DNA of 64,000 bases from Pseudomonas paracarnis. GTDB taxonomy: Bacteria; Pseudomonadota; Gammaproteobacteria; Pseudomonadales; Pseudomonadaceae. Below, piece after piece: positions 1 to 6,562 of this stretch. A program made the translations under genes and the position numbers. How positions within the stretch are numbered: position 1 is the first letter of the stretch; the number at the start of each line of letters is the position of its first letter. Location of the stretch: the NCBI RefSeq assembly GCF_904063055.1, contig NZ_CAJFCN010000011.1, positions 120,961 through 184,960 on the forward strand, given 5' to 3'. The notes under the pieces were generated by a model. The model saw only the letters and a list, made by a program, of their open reading frames with translations. It ran no database searches and was not told the origin of the DNA.

Positions 1-228
1 CAGGGCAATCGGCAACACATAGTAGCCGGCTTCGGCCAGCGGGTAGGTGACTTGCGACACCAGGCTGTAGGACGCCTGCACTTCCGGCGATTCGTTGATC
101 GGCGGCAGTACCAGGATCGACTTGGGCCGCGCCTGTTTGTACGCCGAATAATCAACCGTCTTGGGCGCGGCGCAACCGCCGAGCAACGCCAGGGCCAGCA
201 AGGCGCCGGTGAGTTTTAACAGGCTCAT
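1..228 (-). CDS. DUF799 (GNA1162-type) lipoprotein, 3' end outside window
   Basis: Partial gene; only its first 76 codons are in the window. The product starts MSLLKLTGALLALALLGGCA, a lipoprotein signal with the lipobox LGGC, then a segment with ILVLPPINESPEV and VTYPLAEAGYYVLPIAL, as in the DUF799/GNA1162 family of putative outer-membrane lipoproteins. The ATG (228-226) overlaps the TGA of the upstream DUF4810 gene (ATGA), so the two are probably translationally coupled. It is the last of three genes; CsgG-like, DUF4810 and DUF799 lipoproteins are a known grouping. The function is not established; a trans-envelope or secretion-linked assembly is inferred from the CsgG partner. Confidence 0.8.
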   Translation of the reverse strand, partial: MSLLKLTGALLALALLGGCAAPKTVDYSAYKQARPKSILVLPPINESPEVQASYSLVSQVTYPLAEAGYYVLPIAL

Positions 229-587
229 TTGGTGGCGACTCCGGCTTTGGCGTTTTTCAACAGAAAGTCCATGTACGCAGCAGACTCAGGGAACAACGCC
301 TTCTCGGTGCGAAACTCCTGCACCATCTGGTCATCCTTGCCCATGTTCATGTACAGCATGCCCAGGTGCGCGTGGTAACCCGGCGGTGCCTTGCGGCCAC
401 TGGCGTTGATCTTCTGCAGATCGCGCTCCAGTGCTTCCACCTGCGCTTCCTTGGGCTCGCCCTTGAAGTACTCGTAAACCTGCGGCTGGTAGCTTTCCCA
501 TTGATACAGGGGCTGGGGCGCCGTTTGGCACCCGGCTACCGTCGCGATTGCTGCCAGCGTCAGCGCTAACTTCACTGCCTTGCTCAT
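225..587 (-). CDS. DUF4810 family lipoprotein
   Basis: 120 residues. The N-terminus MSKAVKLALTLAAIATVAGC is a lipoprotein signal (lipobox VAGC, mature Cys20). The rest carries a TPR-like helical stretch (YHAHLGMLYMNMGKDDQMVQ, then EKALFPESAAYMDFLL), which is typical of DUF4810. It lies between the CsgG-like gene (29 bp upstream) and the DUF799 gene (4 bp overlap downstream), so it is very likely one operon. The family role is unknown; a small periplasm-facing partner of the CsgG-like pore is an inference from gene order. Its length is usual for the family. Confidence 0.82.
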   Translation of the reverse strand: MSKAVKLALTLAAIATVAGCQTAPQPLYQWESYQPQVYEYFKGEPKEAQVEALERDLQKINASGRKAPPGYHAHLGMLYMNMGKDDQMVQEFRTEKALFPESAAYMDFLLKNAKAGVATK

Positions 588-616
588 CCGTGTACTGCTC
601 CTTGTGGTGTGGCTGA

Positions 617-1297
617 TCAGTTACGCGGGTTCCAGGCGCCGGCGTTGATGCCGTCGACCAAACGGTTGATCGCTTCGCGCATGGCCAGGTCCAGCACCTT
701 GCCATTGAGGGTGGAGTCATAGCTGGCGGTGCCGCCGAAGCCGATCACTTCACGGTTGGACAGCGCGTACTCACCAGCGCCCTGGGTGGAATACACCACT
801 TCGGAGGTGTTGATGTTGACGATATTCAACGCGACTTTGGCGTAGGCCACTTGGGTCTTGCCACGGCCGAGAATGCCGAACAACTGGCGGTCGCCGGTTT
901 CTTTGCGGCCGAACTCGGTTACATCGCCAGTCACTACGTAGTCAGCGCCCTTGAGCTTCTGCACGGTGCCTTTGATTTTGGCTTCCTGGGAGATTTCGCC
1001 CATGTTGTCGCGGTCCAGCACGCTGAAGCGGTTGGTCTGCTGCAAGTGGGTGATGAGGATGGTCTTGGCCTGGCCGCCGAGACGGTCAACGCCATCGGAG
1101 AAGATGCCGCGCATGTAGCTGGAGCGGTTATCGAACTTGCCCACGGCAATCGGCACACGCACGCCGGAATAGGCCACGTGGGCGCTGGCGACTTGCTCCA
1201 CCGGCATCGCGCGGTTGCTCTCGGTGGCGCAACCGGCCACGGTCAACAGCGCCGCGGCGGTGAGGCCCGACAGCAGGATTTTGGACAGTGTCTTCAC
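617..1297 (-). CDS. CsgG/HfaB family outer-membrane lipoprotein
   Basis: 226 residues from a GTG start at 1297, chosen because AAGGAG lies seven bases upstream and the next codons read KTLSKILLSGLTAAALLTVAGC, a lipoprotein signal with lipobox VAGC. An upstream in-frame extension to 1414 has no signal-like sequence. The mature part has the CsgG-like core: VPIAVGKFDNRSSYMRGIF, then a segment containing QTNRFSVLDRDNMGEISQEA, then GADYVVTGDVTEFGRK and the transport-domain stretch AYAKVALNIVNINTSEVVYS. CsgG-like proteins form outer-membrane rings. It is the first gene of the three-lipoprotein operon. No curli genes are nearby, so it is not a curli exporter. Confidence 0.85.
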   Translation of the reverse strand: MKTLSKILLSGLTAAALLTVAGCATESNRAMPVEQVASAHVAYSGVRVPIAVGKFDNRSSYMRGIFSDGVDRLGGQAKTILITHLQQTNRFSVLDRDNMGEISQEAKIKGTVQKLKGADYVVTGDVTEFGRKETGDRQLFGILGRGKTQVAYAKVALNIVNINTSEVVYSTQGAGEYALSNREVIGFGGTASYDSTLNGKVLDLAMREAINRLVDGINAGAWNPRN

Positions 1298-1929
1298 AGG
1301 GTGCTCCTTGGGTGAGGAAATCAGCGTTGCTGGGTTTTCCAAGGAGAAAGGCAGCCTGAAAACGCGCTGGCCTGGATTCTTCCCTGAACGACGGTGATGC
1401 AACGGCTGCGGCATTTTACGGGGTTGAGAGCGGTTCTCAAGTTGTTTCGGCCAGAGATGGGTGGCTTACCCTACTGCCGACCGCAACACTCAAAGCAACA
1501 AAGATCAAATGTGGGAGCTGGCTTGCCTGCGAAAGCGGTAGTGCAGCAACAGATGAAGCGACTGACACACCGCCTTCGCGGGCAAGCCCAATGCCGATCA
1601 ATTAAACGAACGCAATGCCCAAAGCAACGAAGATCCAATGTGGGAGCTGGCTTGCCTGCGAAAGCGATAGTGCAGCAACAGATGCAGCGACTGACACACC
1701 GCCTTCGCGGGCAAGCCCAATGCCGATCAATTAAACGAACGCAATGCCCAAAGCAACGAAGATCCAATGTGGGAGCTGGCTTGCCTGCGAAAGCGGTAGT
1801 GCAGCAACAGATGCAGCGACTGACACACCGCCTTCGCGGGCAAGCCCGCTCCCACAGGGGAACTGCGCTTAACCCTGACTGGTATTAGTCCAAGCCCGCC
1901 CACCAACAGCAGCCAGCCTTCGCACAGCC
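1298..1929. other. intergenic region with REP array
   Basis: No gene is supported here. The stretch next to the CsgG-like gene (about 1300-1430) should hold its promoter. The rest is dominated by the tandem REP array. An apparent 164-codon plus-strand frame (1394-1888) is produced by the repeats themselves, whose 129-bp period is a multiple of three. Confidence 0.7.
1511..1857. repeat. three tandem 129-bp units carrying paired REP palindromes
   Basis: The sequence GTGGGAGCTGGCTTGCCTGC recurs at 1511, 1640 and 1769, an exact 129-bp period. Each unit has this REP arm followed about 65 bp later by an inverted arm (CCTTCGCGGGCAAGCC); only the last unit keeps the complete closing arm GGGCAAGCCCGCTCCCACA (ending near 1857). 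The units are almost identical, differing by single bases such as GCGATAG versus GCGGTAG. This is the Pseudomonas REP/BIME (REPIN) type of element, amplified in tandem. Arrays of this kind can act as terminators or mRNA stabilisers, but no function is shown here. Confidence 0.85.
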
Positions 1930-2622
1930 CTACTTGAGCTCCTTCACCAGGTACTGCGCAGAAATCTGCGTAATCCCGGTCAACGCCCGGCGCAAAGCTT
2001 CCGGGTCCGTGCGGTAGGTTAACGGTGTATAGCCATAAACGTTCTGACCATTAAACGGCGTGACCGCTTCAAAGGTGCGCCAGATCATCTCATCGCCCCG
2101 ATCCATCTGCGCTAACACGTTAAGGGTCGGATAAATCACACTGCTGAAACCCTGGGTCAGGCGAAAGCCCCACTCGGACACGGTCAGTTGAATCTGCGCA
2201 TCGGCGGGCTCATCATCGCCGACCACCTTGAGCGTCGAAATCTTACCCAACTCATCGATAAAGCCCTGCTTGAGCAACACGCCTACATCGAGTTTTTCCG
2301 CCTCCATCACCGTCAGAATAGCCACCGGCGTCGGCATCTCGGCCAACTGCCCAAGCTTCATGCCGCCGGCAAACCCGGCGCCGCTCAACGCCGCAGTACC
2401 CAGCTTGGACGCCCCGCTGGCCATGCCAACACCGGCGCCAACCCCGGCACCCAGGGCCGCGCCCCAGGCCTGTTCGCGGCCGAAGTACACCATGTTCTTT
2501 TCCCACTTCACGGGCAGGACTTTGACGGTCTTGATCTGCGCGCGGTTTTCGGGAGTGAGGGGGTGGCTGACGCAGCCGCCGAGGATGAGGGTGGTGAGGA
2601 GAATGAAAAGGAGGTTTTTCAC
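1930..2622 (-). CDS. glycine-rich lipoprotein, paralogue of 7123-7818
   Basis: 230 residues from a GTG start with AAGGACTGAT upstream. The signal MKNLLFILLTTLILGGC has lipobox LGGC. A glycine-zipper-like stretch (AWGAALGAGVGAGVGMASGA, residues about 52-72) follows. The C-terminal half carries SEWGFRL, YPTLNVLAQM and IWRTFEAVTPF. I do not recognise a named family. The gene at 7123-7818 encodes a clear paralogue with the same layout (AWGAGLGAGAGVAVGMAS, SEWGFAL, VWRNFETVTAF). The DUF2846 lipoprotein gene ends 73 bp upstream on the same strand, so the two may be cotranscribed. An outer-membrane-anchored periplasmic protein is inferred. Confidence 0.75.
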   Translation of the reverse strand: MKNLLFILLTTLILGGCVSHPLTPENRAQIKTVKVLPVKWEKNMVYFGREQAWGAALGAGVGAGVGMASGASKLGTAALSGAGFAGGMKLGQLAEMPTPVAILTVMEAEKLDVGVLLKQGFIDELGKISTLKVVGDDEPADAQIQLTVSEWGFRLTQGFSSVIYPTLNVLAQMDRGDEMIWRTFEAVTPFNGQNVYGYTPLTYRTDPEALRRALTGITQISAQYLVKELK

Positions 2623-2695
2623 ATCAGTCCTTTAATGTTTGCAGTGAATACGAGAAGTCGGCAGAGCCTGGACCCTGCCGACACACTGGCTCAAC

Positions 2696-3172
2696 TCATT
2701 TGCTTTCTTTGGCAATGGTGCCCAAGGACGCATCCTTGACCAGGTAACGGCCTTCGACTTCGCTCAGCGCTTTGAGGCTGTTACGCGCCACGGCGAAGCC
2801 CATTTCGACTTCCTGCTTGAGGTAAACCACCTCACCCGCTTTGACATCAATCGGCATGTCCGCCCAGTTTTCAGCCTTGGAGCTGATCACGTGTTTGCCC
2901 GGCGTCACGAAAAAATAGATGTACTGGTTACCACGGTTGTAACCCATCTCCGAGTCGGCTTCCTTGTCATCCAGGAACACATTGAACCGCACCATCATCC
3001 CGACATTGCTAGGGCGCACGACGTACACCAAACCTTTATCGGCCACGGCAGCCTTGGGCAGCGAATAGTTCGCCACGTCAGCCTGCATCTTCTCCACCGA
3101 CGGCGTCGAGGAACAGCCAAACAGCGTGGCAAGGGACAGAACGACAGCGGCTTTGCAGAACAACTTGATCAT
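2696..3172 (-). CDS. DUF2846 family lipoprotein
   Basis: 158 residues; ATG with AAGGAAG upstream. The signal MIKLFCKAAVVLSLATLFGC has lipobox LFGC. The mature domain has GLVYVVRPSNVGMMVRFNVF, then FFVTPGKHVISSKAEN and GEVVYLKQEV, the beta-rich layout of DUF2846 (a PEGA-like fold). These proteins are small periplasmic or outer-membrane lipoproteins of unknown function. The gene precedes the lipoprotein gene at 1930-2622 in the same direction. Its promoter should lie in the 3173-3330 interval, shared back to back with the plus-strand leader and gene at 3335-3820. Confidence 0.82.
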   Translation of the reverse strand: MIKLFCKAAVVLSLATLFGCSSTPSVEKMQADVANYSLPKAAVADKGLVYVVRPSNVGMMVRFNVFLDDKEADSEMGYNRGNQYIYFFVTPGKHVISSKAENWADMPIDVKAGEVVYLKQEVEMGFAVARNSLKALSEVEGRYLVKDASLGTIAKESK

Positions 3173-3334
3173 GTATTTCTTCCTTGTGGGTAACGGTGGA
3201 GCGGTTTTGAGAGTGCCGATGATGGCGGGATCTCATTTTTATGGCATGGCCCGAAGCATTGTGCCATTGCTGTGATGCCTTGCGCGGTTTTGGGTGAGGG
3301 GCTTATAGTCCGGCCGTCGCCCATACGGCGATCA

Positions 3335-3540
3335 GGTTTGGCGACCTGACAACAGAGTGCAAAAGCAATCCGCTTCATGCAGGTGTTTTTGCACCCGCAA
3401 AGCTGTGCTCGTTATGGCGGCTGTGCGCGGGAGACCTTCGGGTCTGCCGGTTTACTCTGTTGCCGGTTCGCCAACCTGCGTACAGCTGCCACCCATTCGT
3501 TTGGCGACGATTGAGTGGTGGCTTCAACCACCAAAAACAG
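3335..3540 (+). ncRNA. candidate structured RNA / leader of the 3551 gene
   Basis: Strong self-complementarity seen by eye. An outer stem pairs 3335-3358 (GGTTTGGCGACCTGACAACA onward) with 3454-3476 (reverse complement GGTTGGCGAACCGGCAACAG onward), with only a few bulges. Inside are GTGCAAAA (3357-3364) with TTTTGCAC (3387-3394), and AGACC-TTCG-GGTCT (3432-3445), a stable UUCG tetraloop hairpin. Outside are TGGTGG-CTTCAA-CCACCA (3516-3533), and ACAGCTGCC (3482-3490), which could pair with GGCGGCTGT (3416-3424) as a pseudoknot. TTGGCGAC recurs near 3500 and could compete for the 3' arm. It sits directly before the small gene at 3551. No known Rfam family is assigned from memory; leader versus independent RNA is open. 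Confidence 0.5.
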
Positions 3541-3550
3541 AGTGTTAAGT

Positions 3551-3820
3551 ATGAATAGATACATGCCCCTAACCGGCCACGACTGCACCGTCCCAGCCCT
3601 GATCATCGACACCCAGGCACCTCTCGACGTCCTTCACGACGCCGCCGTGCACCGCATTCGGGCCGTCACCCAACTGCTGGAAAACCTGGCCTTCCGCGAA
3701 CAACTCAGCAGCGATGCCGTAGTGCTTTCAGACTTCGCCCACTTGCTGGCCATTCCGCTGCGCGATGGGTGTGATTTGCTGGATGTCATCAGTCGCAGGC
3801 TTAATGCCGATCCGTCCTGA
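3551..3820 (+). CDS. small conserved Pseudomonas protein (DUF3077/DUF6124-like)
   Basis: 89 residues (MNRYMPLTGHDCTVPALIID...). It is helical, with a heptad-like C-terminal half (LLENLAFREQLSSDAVVLSD, then RDGCDLLDVISRRL). No signal peptide or membrane segment is present. The layout, with a short N-terminal arm followed by two amphipathic helices, resembles small Pseudomonas-restricted DUF3077/DUF6124 proteins, but I cannot assign it firmly. The ribosome site is weak (AGAG). The start at 3551 is the first ATG after the structured leader; 3563 is an alternative. It is the only plus-strand gene in this part of the window. A hairpin (GGGCG...CGCCC) follows the stop immediately. Confidence 0.6.
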   Translation: MNRYMPLTGHDCTVPALIIDTQAPLDVLHDAAVHRIRAVTQLLENLAFREQLSSDAVVLSDFAHLLAIPLRDGCDLLDVISRRLNADPS

Positions 3821-3858
3821 GTGAAAACCGGGCGGCCTTTGTGTCGCCCGCTTTGTGC
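3816..3858 (+). terminator. hairpin after the 3551 gene; one copy of a 43-bp direct repeat
   Basis: GGGCGGCCTTTGTGTCGCCC forms a GC stem directly after the TGA at 3818-3820, followed by GCTTTGTG. The run of T is poor, so termination efficiency is uncertain. The same 43-bp segment recurs at 6482-6524 with two or three changes. Confidence 0.55.
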
Positions 3859-4080
3859 TCAATTCCCTTGGCCCCTGTCTTTATCGTTAGACTCACGCTC
3901 TTTACGATTTTTCAACCAGGACTGTATCCAAACTCCTACCCCAGTAGGTATTGCGTAAATGAAAAAGGTGAAAAAGGGGACAGATTTATTTAGTGCGCCT
4001 TTAAACTCTAATTTAAATAAATCTGCCCCCTTTTCGTTTGCAATCAAAACTGCAATACACCAACCAATTTGACTAGACAA
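3859..4080 (-). pseudogene. small membrane ORF interrupted by palindrome copy 1
   Basis: The 73-codon frame starts at TTG and reads MSSQIGWCIAVLIAN, then 26 residues encoded entirely by the palindrome (including LFKLEFKGALNKSVPFF), then FIYAIPTGVGVWIQSWLKNR and a charged tail. Without the palindrome the two ends would form one small membrane-spanning protein. This suggests the repeat inserted in frame into an existing small gene, or that the frame is accidental. There is no convincing ribosome site. It ends next to the hairpin at 3816-3858. Confidence 0.35.
3971..4034. repeat. island palindrome, copy 1
   Basis: Left arm AAAAGGGGACAGATTTATTTA, centre GTGCGCCTTTAAACTCTAAT, right arm TTAAATAAATCTGCCCCCTTTT. 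The arms are inverted repeats of about 21 bp. This copy interrupts the small ORF at 3859-4080. Reading out on the minus strand gives SPFSPFSFTQYLLG then stop, the same frame as at the other copies. Confidence 0.9.
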
Positions 4081-4084
4081 AAAA

Positions 4085-4750
4085 TCAAACCACTAAGCTC
4101 TTTATTCGATCACCCGCACTGAGTAGTTTGTCGGCAGAAAGCGGAGTATAACTAATTACAATCAAAACCCCCTCTTCAAACTCACACACTTCTTCTACAT
4201 AACCATTCAACAAATCAACAAGTTCACGAGGCCCTTTTTCAAAGGCGCGAAAACACAACTCCTTATCGAAATAATTCGCTGCATTTATACGAAAAACGCC
4301 ATCCCTACCGTTAACGTCTTTTTTTGTAGCATCACAAGCTTCCAACACTAAAGGCCAATCGCTCCTCGTAACACTCCAATCATGTAAAGCTGAGCGATAG
4401 GAGCCAAACGCCTTTATATAAACAGGAAAAACAACCTTCAACAAATACGAATAGTCGACTTTGGAGTCTGTAAATTCAATAAATAGCGTATCATCAAACT
4501 GCGCATCATCTTGGAGATACTTCTGATCTCGCAGAGCATATGAAATTCGACCTTTAACGCCGACTGGAAGTAGCTTATCCAATGACACCGAGGTCACCAA
4601 CTCGCTTCCAATAGGGGGAACTTCAAAGGCATCGTTCAAACTCCACGGAACGCCCAAATCGCCTATAGCTCTCAAAAAATCTTTATGCCTCTCTTCGATA
4701 GACTCTGAAACACTAGGTCTATGCCGAAACTCAAGCTTATATTTAGTCAT
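4085..4750 (-). CDS. putative immunity protein (unassigned family)
   Basis: 221 residues (MTKYKLEFRHRPSVSESIEE...); soluble, acidic, no signal or membrane segment. I do not recognise the family. Features visible are DLGVPWSLNDAFEVPPIGSE, LFIEFTDSKVDYSYLLKVVF and YFDKELCFRAFEKGPRELVD. The ATG at 4750 is preferred over an upstream in-frame ATG (4816) because the latter lies inside the palindrome, and because the TAA of a short upstream frame overlaps this ATG as TAATG. The junction of the big exoprotein with its immunity gene at 10691 has exactly the same form. The role as an orphan immunity gene is inferred from context. AT-rich compared with the backbone. Confidence 0.65.
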   Translation of the reverse strand: MTKYKLEFRHRPSVSESIEERHKDFLRAIGDLGVPWSLNDAFEVPPIGSELVTSVSLDKLLPVGVKGRISYALRDQKYLQDDAQFDDTLFIEFTDSKVDYSYLLKVVFPVYIKAFGSYRSALHDWSVTRSDWPLVLEACDATKKDVNGRDGVFRINAANYFDKELCFRAFEKGPRELVDLLNGYVEEVCEFEEGVLIVISYTPLSADKLLSAGDRIKSLVV

Positions 4751-4785
4751 TACCGTGCCACCCTTACAGAAATATTTCGAACAAA
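4750..4785 (-). pseudogene. possible toxin-tail remnant before the 4085-4750 gene
   Basis: From the edge of palindrome copy 2 the minus-strand frame reads FVRNISVRVAR and then TAA, whose last A is the first base of the ATG at 4750. It is too short to identify. It matters because the frame relative to the palindrome and the TAATG junction match the other cassettes and the intact exoprotein. Confidence 0.3.
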
Positions 4786-4845
4786 AGGGGACAGATTTAT
4801 TTAATATGCTTTTCAACTCTAATTTAAATAAATCTGTCTCCTTTT
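4783..4845. repeat. island palindrome, copy 2
   Basis: Left arm AAAAGGGGACAGATTTATTTA, centre ATATGCTTTTCAACTCTAA, right arm TTTAAATAAATCTGTCTCCTTTT. Same orientation as the other copies. It separates the genes at 4085-4750 and 4894-5301. Confidence 0.9.
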
Positions 4846-4893
4846 CTCACCTTTTCTCAAACCCTTAACCTTTCCTGATCATTCCCATCGACT

Positions 4894-5301
4894 TCAACTA
4901 TCTGAAAATGGAGCGGCGAGCAGTACCGCCTCGATTTCATCAGACGCTTTTTTTCCCCATTCCTTATTAATCCTACTAAGTTCCGAGAGGTACTTTTCAA
5001 AAATCATTATTCTGGAGTCTTTTCCGGCAGCACGATGGGAGAGCTCGTAATCTACCGCCATATTGAAAGCTACACGACTGATTATCCAAAAGAGAAGTTC
5101 ATCCAGCGAATGCGTGTGCTTTCTGAAAATCTCATAACCTCTTTCTGAGGAGACATATTCAAAACCCTCACTTTTAAACTCCACGTGAGGAGTACCATCT
5201 TCGGGGGAGCTCTCTCTAACCAACAGCATAGACTTAGGCGCTCCCAACTTAGCGCCTATCAAACTCACGGTTTTCTGCAGATCACCGAAATTGGAAACCA
5301 T
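4894..5301 (-). CDS. Imm63 family immunity protein
   Basis: 135 residues. The sequence follows the Imm63 layout as I know it: an N-terminal helix ending LIGAKLGAPKSMLLV, a strand pair around PHVEFKSEGFEYVSSERGYE, the signature SLDELLFWIISRVAFNMAVD, YELSHR, and a C-terminal helix ending LLAAPFSDS. Imm63 proteins are immunity partners of bacterial polymorphic toxins and act in the cytoplasm by binding the toxin. No intact toxin lies next to it, so it is an orphan. It is flanked by palindrome copies 2 and 3. In the palindrome frame, an open stretch (PFVETNELVWF...) runs across its start. Confidence 0.75.
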   Translation of the reverse strand: MVSNFGDLQKTVSLIGAKLGAPKSMLLVRESSPEDGTPHVEFKSEGFEYVSSERGYEIFRKHTHSLDELLFWIISRVAFNMAVDYELSHRAAGKDSRIMIFEKYLSELSRINKEWGKKASDEIEAVLLAAPFSDS

Positions 5302-5321
5302 ACTAATTCGTTCGTCTCAAC

Positions 5322-5385
5322 AAAAGGGGACTGATTTATTTAATGCACCTTTAAACTCTAATTTAAATAAATCCGCCCCCCTTTT
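5322..5385. repeat. island palindrome, copy 3
   Basis: Left arm AAAAGGGGACTGATTTATTTA, centre ATGCACCTTTAAACTCTAA, right arm TTTAAATAAATCCGCCCCCCTTTT. Same orientation; between the genes at 4894-5301 and 5415-5750. Confidence 0.9.
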
Positions 5386-5414
5386 CTCTCTTTTCTTTAC
5401 CCTTAAAACAGCAG

Positions 5415-5750
5415 TTAAAAGACATAACATCCTTTTACGTTAGAAGTTTCGTATCTCCATGACTTTATTAGCCGATCCGCAGCGACAAAAACCGAATATC
5501 GGCAATCTCTAATCCAAGTTATGTAATACCGCCTGCCTCCGTTTTCATCAACAACCTTATCAAAGGTCTTATTTTTATTTACAGGCGACCAATATGAGTC
5601 GCCACATCCTCGAGTGCAGTCTTTGTAAAGGTGGGAATCGAAATGAGTACCTACCCATAGATTCATTCCATTTTCCCAATTGGAATGGGAAGGTGCGCAG
5701 CCAGCCAAGGCCGACAATAATACTACTAAAAGCCATTTATTAATTTTCAC
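5415..5750 (-). CDS. small lipoprotein in the immunity island
   Basis: 111 residues from a GTG at 5750, chosen because GGAG lies seven bases upstream and the product then starts with a lipoprotein signal (KINKWLLVVLLSALAGC, lipobox LAGC). A longer frame from 5801 would bury the signal. The mature part has four Cys besides the lipid-linked one (DCTRGCGDSYW, IRDCRYS, VKGCYVF), suggesting disulfides in the periplasm. No family recognised. Envelope-located immunity lipoproteins exist for toxins that act outside the cytoplasm, so an immunity role is possible but only inferred from position. Confidence 0.6.
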   Translation of the reverse strand: MKINKWLLVVLLSALAGCAPSHSNWENGMNLWVGTHFDSHLYKDCTRGCGDSYWSPVNKNKTFDKVVDENGGRRYYITWIRDCRYSVFVAADRLIKSWRYETSNVKGCYVF

Positions 5751-5830
5751 GCTTTTTCTCCGACTCAATTGCTGGGCGCTACTTATCGTACAGTGCTCCA
5801 TAATTTACAAGCAGAGCAGGCGGCACGAAC

Positions 5831-5895
5831 AAAAGGGGACAGATTTATTTAATAGGTATTTTTCAACTCTAACTTAAATAAATTCTTCCCCTTTT
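5831..5895. repeat. island palindrome, copy 4
   Basis: Left arm AAAAGGGGACAGATTTATTTA, centre ATAGGTATTTTTCAACTCTAA, right arm CTTAAATAAATTCTTCCCCTTTT. On its left, the minus-strand frame continues FVRAACSACKLWSTVR to a TAA at 5783-5785, 32 bp before the lipoprotein GTG. Confidence 0.88.
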
Positions 5896-5973
5896 TTTTC
5901 AGTCTCCTTTTTTCATTTCCACATTATTGCTAACACACCCTCATCTCTAACTCAAAAAAATCTATCCTACCTT

Positions 5974-6366
5974 TTAAAATACAACACTTGGAAATACTTT
6001 ACGAAACATATGCTGTATCGCTGGCAACCGGGCTAGTTCGTCCAACATTTCGGCAGCCGAAAGCGGCATATCGTAGGGTACCGTGCCACGGAGCAGTGCT
6101 ATTCCATATAAGGCATATTCCTCGTTTTTAGAGTGACTCCAATTTGGAACATAGCCAATTACTTTGTAGATCTTGAAAATAGGCTCATCAAACTCAATCA
6201 AATCATATAAAAAATCTGGAGCTCCCTCCGCCCCTAAAAATCCTGCGCACCACGATTGTAACTCTGATCTATCAATAGCCTCGCAGAACAGACAGGTAAT
6301 TACAAACCCTAAAAGCTCATCACTGTAACGCTCAGTTTTTTCTATAATCACTTTCCGCCCCCCCAT
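5974..6366 (-). CDS. putative immunity protein, recent duplicate of 9593-9970
   Basis: 130 residues from ATG 6366 (AGGTGG upstream), or 125 from the GTG at 6351 that matches the start of its twin. About 96% identical by eye to the protein at 9593-9970. Features are YSDELLGFVITCLFCEAIDR, SWCAGFLG, FDEPIFKIYKVIGYVPNW and YALYGIALLRGTVPYDMPLS. Soluble, acidic, no signal. No family assigned; size, composition and setting fit an immunity protein. The open frame from palindrome copy 5 (SPFVQSPFVHSKIGHIGGEA) runs directly into this gene without a stop, unlike the other cassettes. Confidence 0.6.
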   Translation of the reverse strand: MGGRKVIIEKTERYSDELLGFVITCLFCEAIDRSELQSWCAGFLGAEGAPDFLYDLIEFDEPIFKIYKVIGYVPNWSHSKNEEYALYGIALLRGTVPYDMPLSAAEMLDELARLPAIQHMFRKVFPSVVF

Positions 6367-6417
6367 AGCTTCACCACCTATGTGTCCAATTTTGCTGTGA
6401 ACAAAAGGGGACTGAAC

Positions 6418-6480
6418 GAAAGGGGACAGATTTATTTAATATACCTTTCAACTCTAACTTAAATAAATCTGTCCCCTTTT
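6418..6480. repeat. island palindrome, copy 5, with a duplicated edge
   Basis: GAAAGGGGACAGATTTATTTA, centre ATATACCTTTCAACTCTAA, right arm CTTAAATAAATCTGTCCCCTTTT. The left edge is partly doubled: AAAAGGGGACTGAAC (6403-6417) precedes it. Copy 1 shows a similar edge doubling (SPFSPF in translation). Confidence 0.9.
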
Positions 6481-6481
6481 C

Positions 6482-6524
6482 CTTGAGTGAAAATCGGGCG
6501 GCCTTTGTGTCGCCCGCTTTGTGC
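6482..6524 (+). repeat. second copy of the 43-bp terminator segment
   Basis: Near-identical to 3816-3858 (CTTGAGTGAAAATCGGGCGG, then CCTTTGTGTCGCCCGCTTTG). Here it follows palindrome copy 5 and has no plus-strand gene before it. Direct repeats at 3816 and 6482 bracket about 2.6 kb of the island. Confidence 0.7.
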
Positions 6525-6562
6525 GTGAGCAATCCAACCAAAAAACCGGTCCACTTTTTTCG

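Noticed and set aside
1511..1857. CRISPR array
   Set aside because: The repeats are adjacent 129-bp units without unique spacers, and no cas genes are present.
1394..1888. Repetitive 164-codon plus-strand ORF
   Set aside because: Made by the REP array; the 129-bp period is divisible by three, so the frame stays open by chance. No start context.
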